Source of the DNA: Bacillota bacterium
GTDB taxonomy: Bacteria; Bacillota; Clostridia; Lachnospirales; Lachnospiraceae
DNA length: 16,219 nucleotides
Direction: 5' to 3'
Assembly (NCBI GenBank): GCA_023399455.1
Contig: JAEWPN010000246.1
Coordinates: 1 to 16,219 of the forward strand
Shown: positions 1 through 7,224 of the stretch, one piece after another
Numbering within the stretch: the stretch's first letter is position 1
Layout: the number at the start of each line of letters is the position of its first letter
Notes under the pieces: model-generated
What the model was told of the DNA's origin: nothing
The model's input: only the letters and a program-made list of their open reading frames with translations
The model's database searches: none
Program-made: the position numbers and the translations under genes

Positions 1-206
1 TTTTAATTGTGTCAGTTATGACGAAAAAAGTCAATAACTTAATTAAGTAATTCATCGACAAAATTAGAAAAAATACTAATTTAATCATACAATTGGCCAA
101 AATTATGTAAATCATGAAAATAGTATGGCAAAAATTCATCATAGATTTAAGATATGCGTTATATGGGAAGAAAAAGTCAGACAAAAGAGTGATATGGTGA
201 AAAACA

Positions 207-235
207 TTGAAAAAAGGTATTTTTTATGTTAATAT
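207..235 (+). promoter_or_regulatory. Sigma-A-type promoter for the first GH25 gene
   Basis: A -35 box TTGAAA (207-212) is followed by a 17-base spacer and a -10 box TAATAT (230-235). A TG at 227-228, one base before the -10 box, makes it an extended -10. Transcription would start near 242, leaving a short leader with the purine-rich ribosome binding site GGAAGGG at 255-261 before the ATG at 274. The sequence from 1 to 206 is very AT-rich; I see no gene in it, only a weak bulged hairpin at 14-39. Confidence 0.7.
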
Positions 236-273
236 GTATCCAAATGATTATTTGGGAAGGGTTTACATAAACA

Positions 274-3018
274 ATGAAAAAAGAACATAGCAAATCCGAT
301 AATGCTATTAGGGATAACGAAATGAATAATTTTGATATCGTGAAAGAGCTGGATTTCATGGAATTGGATGAAAATGGCTTTTATGACGATGAGGATGAGT
401 ATTTCGAAGAGGAATATACGGCGGTTCCTGTGAAAAAGAAATCTGCTTCTAAAAATGAGAAAATTGTCTCTGAAAATGAGAAAATTATCTCAAAAAATAA
501 GAAAATTGCTTCTGAATATAAGAGAAGTACTTCGGTAAGGAAAGGACACACATCTAAGAAGAAACAAAGCGCTCCGTTAAAGAAGAAAAATACATCTGTC
601 AAAAAAGGAAATACATTGGAGAAGCGGGAAAGTACTTCAATAAAGAAGAAAAGTGCTTCAGCCAAAAAGACAAAAGTATCAACAGCAAATAGGGCTAAGA
701 GCTCCCGGAGTAGAAGAAATAACGGTAAAGAAAGCCGCTTATGGTACAAAATAAAATGTATGGATACCATCGATAGAGTCGTTGCGACTACCGGTGTTTT
801 GATTATGGTGTTCGCCATTGTGACGTGTACGATGTATGCGGACGCGAAAGTGGCCGATATGCAGGTGGCTTCTTTTCAGGAGATCGGTGCCGGAATGGAA
901 GGAATCGAGGTTATCGGCGAAAGCGGACTTCTGGCAGTGGCTGATGCCCAGGCAGCTAAGGTGGCTGTTCAGGAAGAAATGACCGAGGCGGCGGAGTACG
1001 ATGAGAAGGAACTGGAGACGACAGAGTCGATCAAAGTTGAGATGCATCTTAGTTCCATGCAAAAGGACTTAAAAATAAAATTCGTGAACAGCACGACCGG
1101 CAAGCTGGTCGCCAGCATACCTTTTGAAGTAAATATTACGGATGCAGGCGGGAAAACGTATACGCTGAAGGATGAAGATAAGGACGGAATTATTTATAAG
1201 ACCGATATGGCGGCAGGTAAATGCAGTGTTGCCATGGCAAGTATTTCCGGTGCGGAGGATTATACTTTTTCTACGGAAAGTGTATCGGTGACTATAAAGG
1301 ATAAAATCGAATACAAGAAAGTGGATGTTTCCGATGAGGTAAAGAAGGAATCGGATGTTAACGTTGCGGCGGAAGATACGAAGAAGCAGGATACCACAGT
1401 GGAATCTGTGCTTACGGATACGGTAGCGTGGGTGGAATCAACTAAGACGGCATTAAATGGATCAGGAAGCGAGGCCGGTTATGAGGAAGTGCCGAAGGAT
1501 AAGATCACGGATCCTAATACTCTTGTAAAAGCGAGTGAATTCATGCGCTTTGCGGCAACGACCACGGACCAGACGACGGCGGTTACCACCACGACTCCTA
1601 CGGATACGACCACAACGCCTACGGACACAACAACTCCCACGATTACGGAGATAAAGGTTAGCCTGGACAAAACCAGCCTTCCCTTGAAGACAGGTGAGAC
1701 TGCTGTTTTGACGGCAACTACGGATCCTGCAGGTAATGCGGTGGAATGGAACAGCAGCAATGCGGGAATCGTATCGGTGACGGGAGGAACTGTCGTTGCG
1801 GTGAGCGCCGGGACGGCGGATATTACAGCCAAGACATCTACCGGACATATAGCGACCTGTACGGTAACAGTTACGGAGCCGGAGAAGGTGAAGCCGACGA
1901 TTACGATCAGTGCGGCAACCGGCAAGGTGCTTACGGAAAAGACGCTTAAGCTTACTGCGGAAGTAAAAAATGCGTCGGATGCTTCCGTGACATGGTCTTC
2001 CAATAACGACGCGGCAGCGATGGTAGCAAGCGACGGCACGGTAACCGGTGTGAGTGCCGGAACGGCCACGATTAAGGCGATGAGCAATGCGGATAATTCT
2101 GTTGCGGCAACCTGTGAAATTACCGTTAAGGCCAATCCGGAAAAAGACAGCTCCACCAAGTTGAAGGACAACGACGGCAATCAGCTCTATGTTAAGGAAA
2201 CGGACAGCAAATTAAGAGAAGCCGTTTATTCTGATTATTTCAAGGCGGATAAATTTTATAAGGTATCCTCTGTGAGTGCCGAGTACAAATATACCGGCTG
2301 GCAGACTATCGACGGCAAGACCTATTATTTCAATGCAGACGGCAATAAGGTAACCGGTGAGCAGATTATCCAAGGGGCGAAATATAATTTCGGCAGCGAT
2401 GGAGCATTAGCATCCTCTTCGGGAAATATGGGAATCGACGTATCCAAGTGGAACGGAAATATCGACTGGAACGCAGTAAAGAATTCCGGTGTATCTTATG
2501 TAATCATCCGTTGCGGTTATCGTGGTTCCAGCACGGGCGCCCTGATCGAGGATCCGAAGTTCCGGTCCAATATTCAGGGAGCTTCGGCGGCAGGCCTTAA
2601 GGTGGGAGTATATTTCTTTACTCAGGCTGTAAACGAGGTGGAGGCAGTAGAGGAAGCCTCTATGGTAGCGAGCTTGATCAGCGGTTACAAAATATCCTAT
2701 CCGGTGTTTTTGGATGTGGAGCCCAGCGGCGGACGGGCGGATAGCATCGGCAAGGATACAAGGACTGCGGTTTGCATGGCATTCTGCCAGACCATTCAGA
2801 ACTCAGGGTATACGGCGGGAATCTATGCGAACAAGACATGGCTGACCTCCTATATTAATACGGCAAGCCTTACCAGCTATAAGATATGGCTGGCTCAATA
2901 TGCGGCGGCCCCCAGTTACTCGGCGACGAAGTATGATTTGTGGCAATATTCCTCCAAGGGCTCGGTATCGGGCATAAGCGGTTCCGTGGATTTAAATATC
3001 AGTTATCTGGGATATTAA
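274..3018 (+). CDS. Membrane-anchored GH25 muramidase with BIG2 and cell-wall-binding repeats
   Basis: This 914-residue protein is a predicted peptidoglycan-cleaving lysozyme held in the membrane with its catalytic domain outside. Seen in order: an acidic N-terminus (about 1-50), a Lys/Ser-rich heptad-repeat tail (57-133), one membrane segment (about 169-189) preceded by basic residues, which predicts an N-in topology, a module with a DEDKDG loop (about 257-350), a Thr/Pro linker (438-456), two BIG2-type Ig-like domains (457-534 and about 540-619), a cell-wall-binding repeat with GWQTIDGKTYYF (674-712) and a GH25 domain (719-914). The expected GH25 acidic residues are present: D722 in GIDVSKW, D814 and E816 in FLDVEP, and D906 near the end. 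The catalytic domain is a close paralogue of the one encoded at 5172-6560. The 5' third is clearly more AT-rich than the rest. A muramidase fold is very likely; its role in polymer attachment is inferred from its neighbours. Confidence 0.93.
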   Translation: MKKEHSKSDNAIRDNEMNNFDIVKELDFMELDENGFYDDEDEYFEEEYTAVPVKKKSASKNEKIVSENEKIISKNKKIASEYKRSTSVRKGHTSKKKQSAPLKKKNTSVKKGNTLEKRESTSIKKKSASAKKTKVSTANRAKSSRSRRNNGKESRLWYKIKCMDTIDRVVATTGVLIMVFAIVTCTMYADAKVADMQVASFQEIGAGMEGIEVIGESGLLAVADAQAAKVAVQEEMTEAAEYDEKELETTESIKVEMHLSSMQKDLKIKFVNSTTGKLVASIPFEVNITDAGGKTYTLKDEDKDGIIYKTDMAAGKCSVAMASISGAEDYTFSTESVSVTIKDKIEYKKVDVSDEVKKESDVNVAAEDTKKQDTTVESVLTDTVAWVESTKTALNGSGSEAGYEEVPKDKITDPNTLVKASEFMRFAATTTDQTTAVTTTTPTDTTTTPTDTTTPTITEIKVSLDKTSLPLKTGETAVLTATTDPAGNAVEWNSSNAGIVSVTGGTVVAVSAGTADITAKTSTGHIATCTVTVTEPEKVKPTITISAATGKVLTEKTLKLTAEVKNASDASVTWSSNNDAAAMVASDGTVTGVSAGTATIKAMSNADNSVAATCEITVKANPEKDSSTKLKDNDGNQLYVKETDSKLREAVYSDYFKADKFYKVSSVSAEYKYTGWQTIDGKTYYFNADGNKVTGEQIIQGAKYNFGSDGALASSSGNMGIDVSKWNGNIDWNAVKNSGVSYVIIRCGYRGSSTGALIEDPKFRSNIQGASAAGLKVGVYFFTQAVNEVEAVEEASMVASLISGYKISYPVFLDVEPSGGRADSIGKDTRTAVCMAFCQTIQNSGYTAGIYANKTWLTSYINTASLTSYKIWLAQYAAAPSYSATKYDLWQYSSKGSVSGISGSVDLNISYLGY
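442..672 (+). repeat. Eleven tandem 21-base units coding a Lys-rich heptad repeat
   Basis: Residues 57-133 of the first GH25 protein can be written as eleven consecutive seven-residue units without any gap, for example SASKNEK, IVSENEK, IISKNKK, STSVRKG, NTSVKKG, STSIKKK. Most units have Ser or Thr at position 1 and/or 3, and basic residues around positions 4-7. The DNA units are diverged, so this is not a recent expansion. The segment lies on the cytoplasmic side of the predicted membrane anchor. Confidence 0.85.
1585..1641 (+). repeat. Thr/Pro linker made of TTTTPTD heptads
   Basis: Residues 438-456 of the first GH25 protein read TTTTPTD twice and then a partial TTTPT. This low-complexity linker connects the membrane-proximal part to the Ig-like domains. 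It is probably a flexible wall-spanning spacer and a likely place for copy-number change between strains. Confidence 0.75.
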
Positions 3019-3048
3019 TTAATTATTCTTTATAAATTGCGGTGAATA

Positions 3049-3077
3049 TTGCAAAGAGAAGAATAATGAGCTATAGT
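3049..3077 (+). promoter_or_regulatory. Probable promoter for rmlB
   Basis: TTGCAA (3049-3054), a 17-base spacer and TATAGT (3072-3077) form a reasonable sigma-A promoter in the gap after the first GH25 gene. The start site would be near 3084. That places the in-frame GTG at 3042 and ATG at 3066 outside this transcript and supports the ATG at 3111 as the rmlB start. No terminator is visible between the GH25 stop at 3018 and this promoter, so readthrough is also possible. Confidence 0.5.
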
Positions 3078-3110
3078 GAGAATAAAAAACGGAAAGGCAT
3101 GTTAAACATT

Positions 3111-4193
3111 ATGAAAACTTATCTGGTAACGGGCGGGGCAGGCTTTATCGGCTCTAATTACATTCATTACATGTTTAAAAAATATGGAAACAATATTAAG
3201 ATTATTAATGTGGACGCCCTCACCTATGCGGGAAATCCCGAGAATCTGAAGGAAGTGGAAAACAAAGATAATTACGAATTCATTAGGGCGGATATCTGTG
3301 ATAAAGAAGCGATCTCTAAAATATTTGAAAATAACGACATCGACAGAGTCGTACATTTCGCGGCAGAAAGCCATGTGGACAGAAGTATCCGTAATCCGGA
3401 GGTGTTCGTGCAGACCAATGTTCTCGGAACAGCAGTAATGCTTAACTGCGCAAAGAGTGCCTGGGAGCTTGAGGATGGCAGCTTTAAGCCGGACAAGAAG
3501 TTTCTGCATGTATCTACGGATGAGGTATACGGCTCTTTGGAAGAAGACGGCGAATATTTCTATGAGACTACGCCGTATGCGCCTCACAGTCCTTATTCCG
3601 CAAGCAAGGCCGGTTCGGATATGCTGGTAAAGGCATATATGGACACTTACCATTTCCCTGCGAATATAACCAATTGCTCTAATAACTACGGCCCTTATCA
3701 ATTTCCGGAGAAGTTGATTCCCCTCATTATCAACAATGCACTTCAGGGAAAGAACCTTCCGGTATACGGAGACGGCAAAAATGTCAGGGACTGGCTGTAT
3801 GTGGAAGATCATGCCAAGGCGATTGATATGGTTCAGGAGAAGGGAAAGCTCTTTGAGACTTACAATGTGGGCGGACATAACGAGAAGCAAAATATCGAAA
3901 TCATAAATATTATCATAGAAACGCTGCAGGAAATGCTTCCTGAGAACGATCCGCGTAAGAAGCTGGTAAGCAAGGACTTGATTACTTACGTGGAGGACAG
4001 AAAGGGCCATGACAGAAGGTATGCCATAGCACCGGATAAAATCAAAGCGGAAATAGGCTGGGAACCGGAAACCATGTTCAAGGAGGGCATCAGACTGACG
4101 ATTCAGTGGTTCTTCGAGAATGAGGACTGGATGAAGAATGTTACCAGCGGAGAATATCAGAAGTATTATACGGATATGTATAGCGGAAAGTAA
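3111..4193 (+). CDS. rmlB: dTDP-glucose 4,6-dehydratase RmlB
   Basis: RmlB converts dTDP-glucose to dTDP-4-keto-6-deoxyglucose, the second step of dTDP-rhamnose synthesis, in the cytoplasm with bound NAD. The 360-residue protein starts with the Rossmann motif GGAGFIG (8-14), carries the catalytic TDE triad in STDEVYG (T136, D137, E138) and has the YxxxK pair Y162 and K166 in PYSASKAGSD. These are the hallmark residues of the family, and the length is usual. I chose ATG 3111 because the family normally begins just before the YLVTGGAGFIG strand and because a promoter appears to lie just upstream. GGAAAGG at 3091-3097 is the likely ribosome binding site, with a rather long 13-base spacing. In-frame starts at 3099, 3066 and 3042 are alternatives. 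A terminator follows the gene, so it is separated from rmlA. Confidence 0.96.
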   Translation: MKTYLVTGGAGFIGSNYIHYMFKKYGNNIKIINVDALTYAGNPENLKEVENKDNYEFIRADICDKEAISKIFENNDIDRVVHFAAESHVDRSIRNPEVFVQTNVLGTAVMLNCAKSAWELEDGSFKPDKKFLHVSTDEVYGSLEEDGEYFYETTPYAPHSPYSASKAGSDMLVKAYMDTYHFPANITNCSNNYGPYQFPEKLIPLIINNALQGKNLPVYGDGKNVRDWLYVEDHAKAIDMVQEKGKLFETYNVGGHNEKQNIEIINIIIETLQEMLPENDPRKKLVSKDLITYVEDRKGHDRRYAIAPDKIKAEIGWEPETMFKEGIRLTIQWFFENEDWMKNVTSGEYQKYYTDMYSGK

Positions 4194-4208
4194 AGAACTA
4201 TATTTTTG

Positions 4209-4238
4209 ATGGGAACGGTTTTAAATCGTTCCCATTTT
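4209..4238 (+). terminator. Rho-independent terminator after rmlB
   Basis: A perfect 9-base-pair stem, ATGGGAACG (4209-4217) with CGTTCCCAT (4227-4235), encloses a 9-base loop and runs into a TTTT tract, with a further T-run a few bases on. It starts 15 bases after the rmlB stop codon and should end the upstream transcript before the rmlA promoter. Confidence 0.85.
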
Positions 4239-4241
4239 ACG

Positions 4242-4270
4242 TTTTCAATCCAGATATTTTGTGATATACT
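4242..4270 (+). promoter_or_regulatory. Extended -10 promoter of the rmlA operon
   Basis: TTTTCA (4242-4247), a 17-base spacer and TATACT (4265-4270) form the core, with TG at 4262-4263 giving an extended -10. The promoter follows the terminator directly and probably drives the long gene run from rmlA to the second glycosyltransferase. The nine bases TGTGATATA at 4260-4268 recur at the -10 of the phospho-sugar mutase promoter. Confidence 0.65.
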
Positions 4271-4312
4271 AAATGGTAATGTAAACGACCTTGAAAGGAG
4301 AACGTTTTTAAC

Positions 4313-5182
4313 ATGAAAGGAATTATTCTTGCAGGTGGAAGCGGAACACGCCTCTATCCATTGACGAAAGCGATTTCGAAACAGATAATGCCGGTTTACG
4401 ACAAGCCGATGATATATTATCCGCTGTCAACCCTAATGCTGGCAGATATCAGGGAGATACTAATTATATCTACACCCAGGGATGTGCCCGTATTCGAGGA
4501 TTTATTCGGCACGGGAGAGCAGCTTGGCATCGAGATTCAATATGCGGTCCAGGAATATCCCAGGGGGCTTGCGGATGCCTTTATCATCGGAGCGGATTTC
4601 ATAGGAAACGATAGCGTGGCGTTGGTACTGGGCGACAATATTTTTTATGGACAGAGCTTCTCCAGGGTGCTTCGCGAGGTTGCGGAGAGAGAAAAGGGAG
4701 CGACCATTTTCGGATATTATGTCCGCGACCCCAGGGAATACGGAGTGGTAGAGTTCGACGAAAAAGGGAAAGCTCTTTCTATAGAAGAGAAGCCGGAAAA
4801 CCCGAAAAGTAACTATGCGGTGCCGGGGCTGTATTTTTATGACAATGACGTGGTGGAAATTGCCAAGAACGTAAAGCCTTCCGCACGCGGTGAAATAGAG
4901 ATTACGAGCGTAAATAACGAATACTTGCGCCGTGGAACGCTGATGGTGGAGACGCTGGGAAGAGGCTTTGCATGGCTGGATACGGGGAATCATGATTCTC
5001 TTCTGGATGCGGCGGATTTTGTATCTGCATTCCAGAAAAGACAGGGGCTATACATTTCCTGCATTGAGGAGATAGCCTATAAGAGAGGATTTATTACGAA
5101 GGAACAGCTCCTTAAGCTGGCGGAACCATTGATGAAGACAGATTATGGAAAATACATGATAGAGGTTGCTAATGGGCTCTAA
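4313..5182 (+). CDS. rmlA: Glucose-1-phosphate thymidylyltransferase RmlA
   Basis: RmlA joins glucose-1-phosphate and dTTP to give dTDP-glucose, the entry step of dTDP-rhamnose synthesis. The 289-residue protein has the usual full length and shows the nucleotidyltransferase signature GGSGTRLYP (8-16), the following [17 protein letters not shown] stretch (23-39), and the metal-binding aspartates expected in LGDNIFYGQ (D108) and WLDTGNHDS (D223). The ATG at 4313 is preceded by AAAGGAG at 4294-4300. It is the first gene after a terminator and promoter, so it heads the operon. Its last 11 bases overlap the start of the second GH25 muramidase, which suggests translational coupling. The enzyme is a classical target of feedback inhibition by dTDP-rhamnose (family knowledge). 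Confidence 0.97.
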   Translation: MKGIILAGGSGTRLYPLTKAISKQIMPVYDKPMIYYPLSTLMLADIREILIISTPRDVPVFEDLFGTGEQLGIEIQYAVQEYPRGLADAFIIGADFIGNDSVALVLGDNIFYGQSFSRVLREVAEREKGATIFGYYVRDPREYGVVEFDEKGKALSIEEKPENPKSNYAVPGLYFYDNDVVEIAKNVKPSARGEIEITSVNNEYLRRGTLMVETLGRGFAWLDTGNHDSLLDAADFVSAFQKRQGLYISCIEEIAYKRGFITKEQLLKLAEPLMKTDYGKYMIEVANGL

Positions 5183-6560
5183 GCTGAAGAATGTGACTGT
5201 TTTTCTGGTCATTATAATGTTTGCAGCGGTAATAGGAAGCGTATTATATGCAAACAAGGATATTTTTAACAAAAATGAAGAACAAGAGGTATTTGCCGAA
5301 GTCCAGGAGAGCGGAGAAACGCAGACAGATGCTCAGGCAGACCGGATAGGCTCGGATGAGCGTGCGTTTTTAACGGATGAAACCTTTTTTGACCCGGACA
5401 GAAAGCCTTATTCTTCTATAGAGAAAATGAGCGAAAAAAATCTGTCCCTGCTCATGACTTCGATAGAAAAGGATCTGCGTATTCAGATCGTGGATAACGC
5501 GGGTAAGCTCGTGAAGGGGGAGACCTTTTGCGTGGTCCTGAATGGAGATAAGGAATATTTGGACGAGGATCAGGACGGTGTCATTTACATCGACCATCTT
5601 CGTGCCGGATTCTATGAAGTGACCTTGAAGGAGACGGTGGGCTATCGTGTGCCGGATACGTCGGCCAGAATTGAAGTGAAGCAGAGCGTGGAATATGCGG
5701 CGATCGACGATATCAGCCTGCTCATATTTACGGAGGATGACGTAGACCCTGCATTGGAGGATCTGGAAGTAAACGGTGCTGAAGATGATGCGGACAATAC
5801 TGAGATAACCAAGATGCAGGCAAGCAACCCCAATGCTAAGATCGGTATCGACGTTTCAAAGTGGAACAAGGAAATTGACTGGGATAAAGTAAAAAATGAA
5901 GGCGTGGAATTCGCGATTATCCGTGTGGGTTATCGTGGAGCTACTACGGGCGCGCTGATTGAGGATCCTTATTTCCGAACCAACATAAAAGGTGCCCTGA
6001 ACGCAGGTATTCCTGTAGGAGTATACTTCTTCACGCAGGCGGTGAATACTGTGGAAGCGGTGGAAGAAGCCAGCATGGTTATAAATATGTGTAAGGATTA
6101 CGATATCAGTTATCCGGTTTTCATCGACACGGAGGGCGCGGGCGGCAATGGACGGGCGGACGGCCTGGAACTGGAGGCGCGCACGCAGATATGCAAAGCC
6201 TTCTGTATTACGATGGAAAGTGCCGGATATAGAGCGGGCGTATACGGAGCAAGAAACTGGTTTAACGAGATGTTAGATATGAGCTTGTTAAAAGACTATG
6301 TCGTATGGCTTGCAGAATACAGAGATGTGCCGGTATATCAGGGCTACTACCACATGTGGCAATATACCTCCGGCGGGAGCGTGGACGGAATCGAAGGAAA
6401 GGTAGACTTTAATTTAAGTTATCTGAAAATAGAATCACCTAAGGCGGATGAGGCCGAGAATGCCGAGGGAATCACAACACCGCCGAAGATAGGGGAGTCC
6501 CTTGACGGAGAGGTAGCGGAGCCCAAAACAATCGGCGGAACAGAGAATGCTGACTGGTAG
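5172..6560 (+). CDS. Membrane-anchored GH25 muramidase, second copy
   Basis: This 462-residue protein is a shorter relative of the first muramidase. It has one N-terminal membrane segment (about 8-27) after a short basic start, a linker, a module with a DEDQDG loop (about 91-180) that matches the module in the larger paralogue, the GH25 domain (224-418) and a Pro/Glu-rich tail (419-462). The catalytic acids are kept: D227 in GIDVSKW, D319 and E321 in FIDTEG, and D412. The BIG2 domains, cell-wall-binding repeat and basic heptad tail of the first copy are absent. I chose ATG 5172, six bases after AGAGG (5161-5165), over an in-frame TTG at 5166. The start overlaps the end of rmlA by 11 bases and rmlC follows, so the muramidase sits inside the rhamnose operon. 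It likely cuts glycan strands outside the membrane where the polysaccharide is attached; that role is inference. Confidence 0.93.
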   Translation: MGSKLKNVTVFLVIIMFAAVIGSVLYANKDIFNKNEEQEVFAEVQESGETQTDAQADRIGSDERAFLTDETFFDPDRKPYSSIEKMSEKNLSLLMTSIEKDLRIQIVDNAGKLVKGETFCVVLNGDKEYLDEDQDGVIYIDHLRAGFYEVTLKETVGYRVPDTSARIEVKQSVEYAAIDDISLLIFTEDDVDPALEDLEVNGAEDDADNTEITKMQASNPNAKIGIDVSKWNKEIDWDKVKNEGVEFAIIRVGYRGATTGALIEDPYFRTNIKGALNAGIPVGVYFFTQAVNTVEAVEEASMVINMCKDYDISYPVFIDTEGAGGNGRADGLELEARTQICKAFCITMESAGYRAGVYGARNWFNEMLDMSLLKDYVVWLAEYRDVPVYQGYYHMWQYTSGGSVDGIEGKVDFNLSYLKIESPKADEAENAEGITTPPKIGESLDGEVAEPKTIGGTENADW

Positions 6561-6658
6561 TGTGATGCCAACGGGCAGCCGCTAAATGGACAAGCAGGCA
6601 TGTCTGCTCGGCTCGTTGCCTGCGTAAGAATAAAGAAAAGGAGCAAAAGTCGTTTAAT
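6561..6658 (+). other. Spacer with possible cell-wall-repeat remnant and a hairpin
   Basis: Directly after the TAG stop of the second GH25 gene, the same frame continues as C-DANGQPLNG (codons 6561-6590), which resembles the core of a choline/cell-wall-binding repeat. The frame then becomes unrecognisable and ends shortly after the rmlC start. GCAGGCA (6594-6600) pairs perfectly with TGCCTGC (6617-6623) across a 16-base loop. No T-tract follows, so it is not a standard terminator. The rmlC ribosome binding site AAGGAG lies at 6638-6643. Confidence 0.4.
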
Positions 6659-7216
6659 ATGGGAAAGATAACGGTAGAGACATGTGAGATAGAAGGGCTT
6701 AAAGTAATTACGCCTGCAGTTTTTGGAGATTCCAGGGGATATTTCATGGAAACATATCATTATGAGGAGTTCAAAGAGGCTGGAATCGATCAGATTTTTG
6801 TTCAGGACAACCAGTCGGCTTCGAAAAAGGGCGTGCTTCGGGGATTGCACTTCCAGAAGGAATTTCCTCAGGACAAGCTGGTAAGGGTAGTAAGCGGAGA
6901 AGTGTTCGACGTGGCGGTAGACTTGAGAGAAGGAAGCCCGACTTTTGGCAAGTGGTTCGGCGTGGTACTGTCTGCAGAGAATAAAAAACAGTTTTTTGTC
7001 CCGAAAAATTTTGCACATGGATTTCTTGTACTGTCCGATGTTGCGGAGTTCGCATATAAATGCACGGATTTCTATCATCCGAACGATGAGGGAGGCCTGC
7101 TTTATAATGACCCCGATATCGGGGTAAAATGGCCGATTCCGGAAGGAATGGAACTTATCATGTCTGAGAAGGACACGAAATGGGGCGGCATAAAGGAATA
7201 TGCCCGGGAGAAATAG
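6659..7216 (+). CDS. rmlC: dTDP-4-dehydrorhamnose 3,5-epimerase RmlC
   Basis: RmlC epimerises dTDP-4-keto-6-deoxyglucose at C3 and C5 to give dTDP-4-keto-L-rhamnose. The 185-residue cupin protein has the usual full length. It shows DSRGYF (24-29), the catalytic histidine in LRGLHFQ (H64), the FAHGF strand (118-122) and the conserved tyrosine in AYKCTDFY (Y133), followed by HPNDEGG. An AAGGAG site lies at 6638-6643 with a long 15-base spacing to ATG 6659. The gene follows the second muramidase and precedes the export permease, whose start lies eight bases after its stop. The last enzyme of the pathway, RmlD, is not encoded in the window. Confidence 0.97.
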   Translation: MGKITVETCEIEGLKVITPAVFGDSRGYFMETYHYEEFKEAGIDQIFVQDNQSASKKGVLRGLHFQKEFPQDKLVRVVSGEVFDVAVDLREGSPTFGKWFGVVLSAENKKQFFVPKNFAHGFLVLSDVAEFAYKCTDFYHPNDEGGLLYNDPDIGVKWPIPEGMELIMSEKDTKWGGIKEYAREK

Positions 7217-7224
7217 GACGTCGT

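Noticed and set aside
14..39. Hairpin AGTTATGAC with GTCAATAACT near the left edge
   Set aside because: The stem has a bulge, is AT-rich and has no T-tract; I cannot support it as a terminator or an RNA element.
1479..2180. Minus-strand frame of 233 codons opposite the BIG2 region
   Set aside because: Its Val/Ser/Thr-rich composition mirrors the repetitive Thr/Ala codons of the sense gene; no independent support.
3102..4010. Long open frame of 302 codons on the minus strand opposite rmlB
   Set aside because: It is fully antisense to a clearly conserved rmlB, has no recognisable domain and no ribosome binding site of note; it is a by-product of codon use.
2428..6428. Recombination-prone direct repeats formed by the two GH25 domains
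   Set aside because: The protein sequences are close but codons differ at most synonymous sites; identical DNA stretches are short, so they are old paralogues rather than an active repeat.
6594..6623. Terminator between the second muramidase gene and rmlC
   Set aside because: The seven-pair stem has a 16-base loop and is followed by GTAAGAATAAAG, not a T-run.
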